From positions 1 through 64,000 of the forward strand of contig JAHDWN010000018.1 in the NCBI GenBank assembly GCA_023382675.1: a stretch of DNA of 64,000 nucleotides, read 5' to 3'. The notes under the pieces are model-generated. The model was not told the origin of the DNA. It ran no database searches and saw only the letters and a program-made list of their open reading frames with translations. The DNA comes from Anaerolineae bacterium. Its GTDB lineage: Bacteria > Chloroflexota > Anaerolineae > Aggregatilineales > Phototrophicaceae. Below, one piece after another: positions 62,876 to 64,000 of this stretch (its first letter is position 1; each line of letters begins with the position of its first letter). The translations under genes were made by a program, and so were the position numbers.

Positions 62876-62928
62876 AACGGAGTGAGTGACCAGCCGCGCG
62901 CAGCAGGCGGCCACAGCTTGAAGATTCC

Positions 62929-63408
62929 TCACCCGGCCAACGCCGCCTCCAGCCGGCGGATGTGCTCGGCGGCGCGGGTGCGGCGCGCATCCTCCGGCGC
63001 GAGGTCGAGAAAGCGGCGGAAATCGTCAATCGCGCGCTGGCGTGTCGCGTTCGATCCATCGGGCGCGCTGGCGTAAAGCAGCCCGCGCTGGTAATACGCT
63101 TCGGCAGCGTCGGGATCGAGTTCGAGGGCGTGGTCGAAATCCGCCAGGGCGCGATCCCACTCGTAGACCAGCAGCAGCAGCCTGCCGCGCTCAATGTGCA
63201 GCGCCGGATCATCCGGTGCGCGCGCGATCGCAGCGTCCAGCTCGCCGAGCGTGCGCGTCGGCTCAGACGGTGGGGTTGGTGCAGGCAACGTGTCCGCTGC
63301 GAGGCGAATCAGCGCGAGTCCAATGACTATCGCCGCGATCAGCATCAGCGCGAGCCATCCGGTGCGGGGTCTACGCATGTCTACAGGGTGATCCTTGTCG
63401 TGTTCCAT
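62929..63408 (-). CDS. Membrane-anchored TPR protein
   Basis: About 159 residues. A short basic N terminus, one membrane segment (GWLALMLIAAIVIGLALIRLA), a Pro/Thr-rich linker, then TPR helices: LGELDAAIARAPDDPALHIERGRLLLLVYEWDRALADFDHALELDPDAAEAYYQRG and a second pair ending in DDFRRFLDLAPEDARRTRAA. It is probably a periplasmic-side or cytoplasmic scaffold. The ATG at 63408 was chosen, with a GTG two codons upstream as alternative. It is divergent to the LysM gene. Confidence 0.75.
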   Translation of the reverse strand: MEHDKDHPVDMRRPRTGWLALMLIAAIVIGLALIRLAADTLPAPTPPSEPTRTLGELDAAIARAPDDPALHIERGRLLLLVYEWDRALADFDHALELDPDAAEAYYQRGLLYASAPDGSNATRQRAIDDFRRFLDLAPEDARRTRAAEHIRRLEAALAG

Positions 63409-63534
63409 ATCCACTCTATGATACGCGAAAGTGAGCGCGACCGTCGCCCAGCCAACAGCCCTTCATTGACATAAACCTGTTTCTCCCTTACATTCGAAAA
63501 ACATCATGTCACATCTTCAATAGGAGCAACCGGG

Positions 63535-64000
63535 ATGAGTCGCCTCCGACGCCTTGCGCCGCTTGTTTTACTCGTCTGCTTGTTTGTGATTACCGCACCC
63601 GCGTTCGCACAAGAGCAAACGCATGTTGTGCAGCCGGGCGAGAACCTGTTCCGCATCGCCTTACGCTATGGTCTGGACGTGCCGACGCTGGCGCAGGCGA
63701 ATAACATCAGCAACACCTGGCAGATCTACGTCGGGCAGACGCTGATCATCCCGACACCGGGCGCAGCGCCAGCGCCTGCCGAACCTGCGCCTGCGCCGGT
63801 CGAGCAGCCGCCGGTCGTCGTGACCACCGAATACGTCGTGCAGCGCGGGGATACGCTCCGCAGCATCGCCCAGGCTTTCGGTATGACCGTCGATCAACTG
63901 GCGACGCTCAACAACCTGACCAACCCCAACCTGATCTACTACGGCCAGCGGCTGAACGTCACGTCATCCGCGCCAGCCGAACCTGTGCCTGCGCCGGTCG
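63535..64000 (+). CDS. Secreted LysM domain protein (3' end beyond window)
   Basis: The frame starts at the ATG at 63535, nine bases after AGGAG, and is open to the right edge (155 codons present). A signal peptide (LVLLVCLFVITAPAFAQ) is followed by two LysM repeats, THVVQPGENLFRIALRYGLD..LAQANNI and TEYVVQRGDTLRSIAQAFGMT..LATLNNLTNP, joined by a Pro/Ala/Glu linker (PAPAEPAPAPVE). LysM binds N-acetylglucosamine in peptidoglycan. A similar linker begins again at the edge, so further modules or a catalytic domain are likely beyond. It is probably a wall-associated protein. Confidence 0.9.
   Translation, partial: MSRLRRLAPLVLLVCLFVITAPAFAQEQTHVVQPGENLFRIALRYGLDVPTLAQANNISNTWQIYVGQTLIIPTPGAAPAPAEPAPAPVEQPPVVVTTEYVVQRGDTLRSIAQAFGMTVDQLATLNNLTNPNLIYYGQRLNVTSSAPAEPVPAPV

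Noticed and set aside
62408-62932. A minus-strand frame across the candidate DGR variable region
   Set aside because: It is antisense to the TIR/lectin gene; considered as an Avd-like accessory protein but it is not helical-bundle-like and has no start site.
62825-64000. DGR reverse transcriptase, Avd gene or template repeat near the variable region
   Set aside because: Looked for in the remaining sequence and in the rest of the window; no reverse-transcriptase motifs or A-rich copy of the variable region were seen.

Overview
The window is GC-rich bacterial chromosome and most resembles Chloroflexota, class Anaerolineae. This is an inference from gene content: very large membrane proteins of the DUF2298 and GT39 type, Thr/Pro-rich linkers ending in SH3-like domains, a membrane pyrophosphatase, DUF3048 and YqeB-type proteins, many TolB-like propellers, and multi-hairpin intergenic repeats. 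No rRNA, tRNA, CRISPR array, phage or insertion-sequence transposase was recognised.

Layout. 1-2.0 kb: 5' part of a TIR / NB-ARC / TPR protein that runs off the left edge. 2.2-8.7 kb: K+-dependent-type membrane pyrophosphatase, a DUF433 antitoxin with a decayed toxin, a GH5-like glycosidase, a split DUF35-type OB-fold protein behind a CRP-like palindrome, and an erythromycin-esterase-like hydrolase. 8.8-15.7 kb: a PTPS-related membrane protein, a Notum-like acylesterase, a GT4 and a GT39 protein. 16.1-21 kb: YqeB and the molybdopterin subunit of a probable selenium-dependent hydroxylase, an AT-richer orphan and a DAO-family oxidase. 21.3-25.3 kb: MscS channel, two TolB-like propellers and a CPBP protease. 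25.7-36.1 kb: DnaJC28-like protein, then an operon of three huge envelope glycosylation-type proteins. 36.5-41.9 kb: secreted propeller and esterase, SDR, TPR/coiled-coil/SH3 protein. 42.0-47.6 kb: T-box-controlled pheS, small membrane protein, YeiH transporter, pheT. 48.3-53.0 kb: tig-clpP-clpX and a DUF3048 lipoprotein. 53.3-56.5 kb: DUF4388 protein, MglA-like GTPase, hydrolase, nitrobindin, AtuA-like protein. 56.5-64 kb: propeller, secreted TPR protein, zinc alcohol dehydrogenase, a TIR / C-type-lectin-fold protein, a TPR protein and a LysM protein.

The most notable item is the TIR protein at 61193-62824. Its C terminus is an FGE-sulfatase/C-type-lectin fold that ends in a segment with the hallmarks of a diversity-generating retroelement (DGR) variable region. 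After the conserved GGSW all eight leucines are CTC or CTT, positions where relatives carry AAY (Asn) hold Leu, Phe or Asp, and the frame ends in GFRL. No reverse transcriptase or template repeat is visible here, so this would be a remote DGR target: a self-diversifying recognition domain joined to a TIR effector.

A second unusual layer is intergenic. Three loci hold small hairpins with conserved loops and covarying stems, in inverted pairs, and two other loci hold a roughly 140-bp multi-hairpin repeat. These look like a REP/MITE-like population of folded elements and they create false N-terminal extensions on neighbouring genes.
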